7,950 nt of DNA from Candidatus Zixiibacteriota bacterium (GTDB lineage Bacteria > Zixibacteria > MSB-5A5 > GN15 > FEB-12), in contig JAGLXI010000179.1 of the NCBI GenBank assembly GCA_023132995.1, positions 1 to 7,950 on the forward strand, read 5' to 3'. Shown here piece after piece: positions 6,710-7,950 of the stretch. The notes below the pieces were generated by a model. That model saw nothing but the letters and a program-made list of their open reading frames with translations, did not search any database and was not told the origin of the DNA. Every line of letters starts with the position of its first letter. Positions within the stretch are counted from its first letter, which is position 1. A program made the position numbers and the translations under genes.

Positions 6710-7411
6710 TCAACGGACTATCGCGCCCGCGAGCTTCCGGAATAGGCGCGCATACTCACCAAAGCAGGTTTGACCGGTGGTACTTGCGCCAAATCCCTGT
6801 ACGTTAATGGTGAGCAAAAGCCGGCCAGCAGTGAAGCCGCTGGTGAATTTACGTGCGCCGGGTTTTCCCAATAGTGCGAGAGCAGCGACCTTGAATTGCC
6901 TTCGGCACCTGTCCGACGAGTGAGCAGTTCTATTGCGAATGTGCTTAGCTTGTTCTAAGAGGCTCCGATTGGCTGCCAGACATTGCTTATATGGACGACC
7001 GCCAGCAAAAAACACTTCAGCTCGCTCAATCACAACTTGCGGCGATGTCCAGGACATTGTGTTCTTTTCCGGATTGAAATCAGGTTTCCCACTTAGTACC
7101 TTGTATGCGTGCTTCATGTCTTCTGATTTACCAAGTTTGAGAATCGGCCCACCCGGACCAGAATCAGATGCCCCTGCGAGATATCTGATGAAAGTGTCTT
7201 CGAGGAACTCCTCCCAAGCAGCAAACATACCCATAAACGCCAATTCAGCAATACGAGCAACTCGCTTGCTGTGAAGTACTCCCTGGCGGGTTGAGGTTCT
7301 GACCCTTTCGAGCTTCCGCACATCAGACACCAGACCTTCTGCTGACAAAATCGATTTCTCGAAACCAACCCTTATCTGCTGTACCCGTGATAGTCGACCC
7401 GCTGCCATCAT
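6710..7411 (-). CDS. HEPN-domain protein, probable RNase (RiboL-PSP-HEPN/MAE_28990-like)
   Basis: The 233-aa cytosolic, mostly helical protein carries the HEPN active-site pattern R-X4-H as R159-N-R-T-A-H164 in HIRNRTAHSS. A helix FMGMFAAWEEFLEDTFIRYL (~59-78) is the other conserved helix typical of RiboL-PSP-HEPN and MAE_28990/MAE_18760-type proteins. HEPN proteins with this motif are generally metal-independent RNases used in toxin-antitoxin, abortive infection and restriction-linked systems; the role here is inferred. The C-terminal ~185-233 reads as a short beta extension (GRLLLTINVQGFG). Two adjacent ATGs (7411 and 7408) follow a perfect AGGAGG at 7420-7415 with spacings of 3 and 6 bases, so initiation at 7408 is more likely; the outer start is given. 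It has its own promoter at 7480-7452. No antitoxin-like partner lies in operon with it. Confidence 0.75.
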   Translation of the reverse strand: MMAAGRLSRVQQIRVGFEKSILSAEGLVSDVRKLERVRTSTRQGVLHSKRVARIAELAFMGMFAAWEEFLEDTFIRYLAGASDSGPGGPILKLGKSEDMKHAYKVLSGKPDFNPEKNTMSWTSPQVVIERAEVFFAGGRPYKQCLAANRSLLEQAKHIRNRTAHSSDRCRRQFKVAALALLGKPGARKFTSGFTAGRLLLTINVQGFGASTTGQTCFGEYARLFRKLAGAIVR

Positions 7412-7451
7412 AGTCCTCCTGTTACCTGTCTATGCTGGAACTGTGCCCAGT

Positions 7452-7480
7452 AATTTACTCCGGGTGAGTACAGATGTCAA
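7452..7480 (-). promoter_or_regulatory. Sigma70 promoter of the HEPN gene
   Basis: On the minus strand, a perfect TTGACA (7480-7475), a 17-base spacer and TAAATT (7457-7452, four of six consensus bases) precede the HEPN gene. The -10 box is 40 bases from the ATG. The -35 box is only 13 bases from the attR repeat, so the promoter is wholly carried by the island. Confidence 0.65.
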
Positions 7481-7493
7481 CCTCCACCGAATC

Positions 7494-7552
7494 CTGGCAG
7501 CGCACTTGCTTTGGGAGCAAGATGTCGGAGGTTCAAATCCTCTCACCCCGAT
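7494..7552 (+). repeat. attR: 59-bp duplicate of the tRNA-Pro 3' part
   Basis: This is an exact copy of 5840-5898. It lacks the acceptor 5' strand and the first half of the D-arm, so it is not a functional tRNA gene. It marks the right end of the island and, before integration, would have adjoined the region leading to the hydrolase gene. Confidence 0.92.
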
Positions 7553-7607
7553 CAGATAAATCTGGACTAGCTTCAGACCAGGCCAACGGGAACCAACCAG
7601 ATAAATC
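7553..7607 (+). repeat. Pair of 10-bp direct repeats after attR
   Basis: CAGATAAATC occurs at 7553-7562 and again at 7598-7607, 45 bases apart, in the short gap between attR and the hydrolase stop codon. Significance is unknown. Otherwise 7553-7646 shows no gene or clear terminator. Confidence 0.35.
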
Positions 7608-7646
7608 ACGATCAGCTTTGATACCAGTGGCTGGCTGTGATTCTCC

Positions 7647-7950
7647 TCAGCGAAGCCCCACCATTCCGGAGATTTCCTTGATTACCGTCATGGCCACCGG
7701 AAAATCATAGTTAGACAGGACTATTATGTCATAGCCGCCAGGCATTAAAAGATTGACGCACGTACTGACTCCTGGTGCACCACCCGCCACGCGAAACGGC
7801 TGATTAGAGGACTCGCCGGCCTCTTCCGGAGAGCCCCTGAATTGGTTGAGCAGGAAGTGCGTGTACCGTGGACTCAGGAGTTTGTGCTGCCGTAGGGCGA
7901 CACCGAATTTGAACATGTCTTCTGCTCGAATTGACTCACAATTAATGTTA
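7647..7950 (-). CDS. Beta-lactamase/serine hydrolase family protein, C-terminal fragment
   Basis: The visible ~100 residues match the C-terminus of the class C beta-lactamase-like (PF00144) hydrolases. AEDMFKFGVALRQHKLLSP corresponds to the helix that follows the usual GG-x-S-T stretch. VAGGAPGVST corresponds to the conserved GGxPG segment, and YDIIVLSNYDFP is the penultimate strand with the family's LSN signature. The gene continues past the right edge, so the catalytic SxxK is not seen. An internal ATG at 7916 is in the middle of the domain and is not a start. The six or seven residues read from the inverted repeat (7927-7950) do not resemble the expected GG-rich sequence, so the gene may be interrupted there. 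The stop is at 7649-7647. Confidence 0.8.
   Translation of the reverse strand, partial: NINCESIRAEDMFKFGVALRQHKLLSPRYTHFLLNQFRGSPEEAGESSNQPFRVAGGAPGVSTCVNLLMPGGYDIIVLSNYDFPVAMTVIKEISGMVGLR
7927..7948. repeat. Right copy of 22-bp terminal inverted repeat
   Basis: This is the exact reverse complement of 1-22. It begins where recognisable similarity of the hydrolase to its family stops (upstream of the AEDM codons at 7916-7925), which suggests that the sequence outside 7926 is not native to the hydrolase gene. Confidence 0.8.

Larger units (their letters stand above)
5840..7552. mobile_element. Minimal tRNA-Pro genomic island lacking an integrase
   Basis: The region between the two 59-bp tRNA repeats has a unit length of 1,654 bp. 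It contains two convergent genes, at 5990-6634 (+) and 7411-6710 (-), and nothing resembling an integrase, excisionase, relaxase or replication protein. The base composition falls to about 38-53% G+C in the lines counted, against about 52-67% in the flanking genes. This indicates foreign origin. It is best described as an integrative island mobilised in trans (a cis-mobilizable element) or the remnant of a larger one. The boundaries are directly seen; the mode of mobilisation is inferred. Confidence 0.85.

Noticed and set aside
7494..7552. A second tRNA-Pro gene
   Set aside because: Only the part from the D-loop onward is present. Upstream bases do not supply a pairing acceptor 5' strand or a complete D-arm, so it is an att duplicate and not a gene.
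7474..7710. A 78-codon + strand frame spanning attR
   Set aside because: It reads through the tRNA fragment and into the antisense of the hydrolase gene; it has no SD and no recognisable content.
1..7950. CRISPR array, riboswitch or replication origin
   Set aside because: No regularly spaced repeats, no recognised aptamer layout and no DnaA-box cluster or iterons were seen on either strand.

Overview
The window looks like a chromosomal segment of a free-living Gram-negative-type bacterium. It encodes two predicted lipoproteins, a housekeeping rRNA/tRNA methyltransferase, a cytosolic aminopeptidase and a tRNA that lacks an encoded CCA. In the stretches counted by hand, the host part is roughly 52-67% G+C. 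The GT-C protein with the DDAF...RYAENL...GYSNFLW signature is a type often seen in environmental FCB-group bacteria such as Zixibacteria-like lineages. That taxonomic hint is inference and weak.

Layout. (1) 1-22 and 7927-7948 form a perfect 22-bp inverted repeat at the two extremes of the window. (2) 113-2761 (+) holds an M29 aminopeptidase and a polytopic GT-C-type membrane glycosyltransferase 12 bp apart, probably one transcript from a promoter near 49-77. (3) 5691-2768 (-) is a compact operon: rlmN, then a large lipoprotein of unknown function, then a small lipoprotein overlapping it by ATGA. It runs convergently into group 2, with the two stop codons paired in one small hairpin. (4) 5784-5897 (+) is a near-consensus sigma70 promoter driving tRNA-Pro(TGG). 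(5) 5840-7552 is a 1,654-bp island bounded by a perfect 59-bp direct repeat of the 3' part of that tRNA, which is the hallmark of integrase-mediated insertion into a tRNA gene. (6) 7647-7950 (-) is the C-terminal end of a serine beta-lactamase-like hydrolase that runs off the window.

The island is the most interesting part. It is visibly more A+T-rich (38-53% G+C in the lines counted). It has no integrase or other mobility gene and carries only two convergent genes. One is an unrecognised 214-aa protein with a possible PD-(D/E)XK-like core (D103 ... Q116-x-T-R119). The other is a 233-aa protein with a HEPN RNase signature (R159-N-R-T-A-H164), its own promoter beside the right att site and a strong Shine-Dalgarno sequence. 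The simplest reading is a minimal, non-autonomous (cis-mobilizable or decayed) tRNA island with a possible conflict or defence cargo. The integration scar is read directly from the sequence; the defence role is inference.
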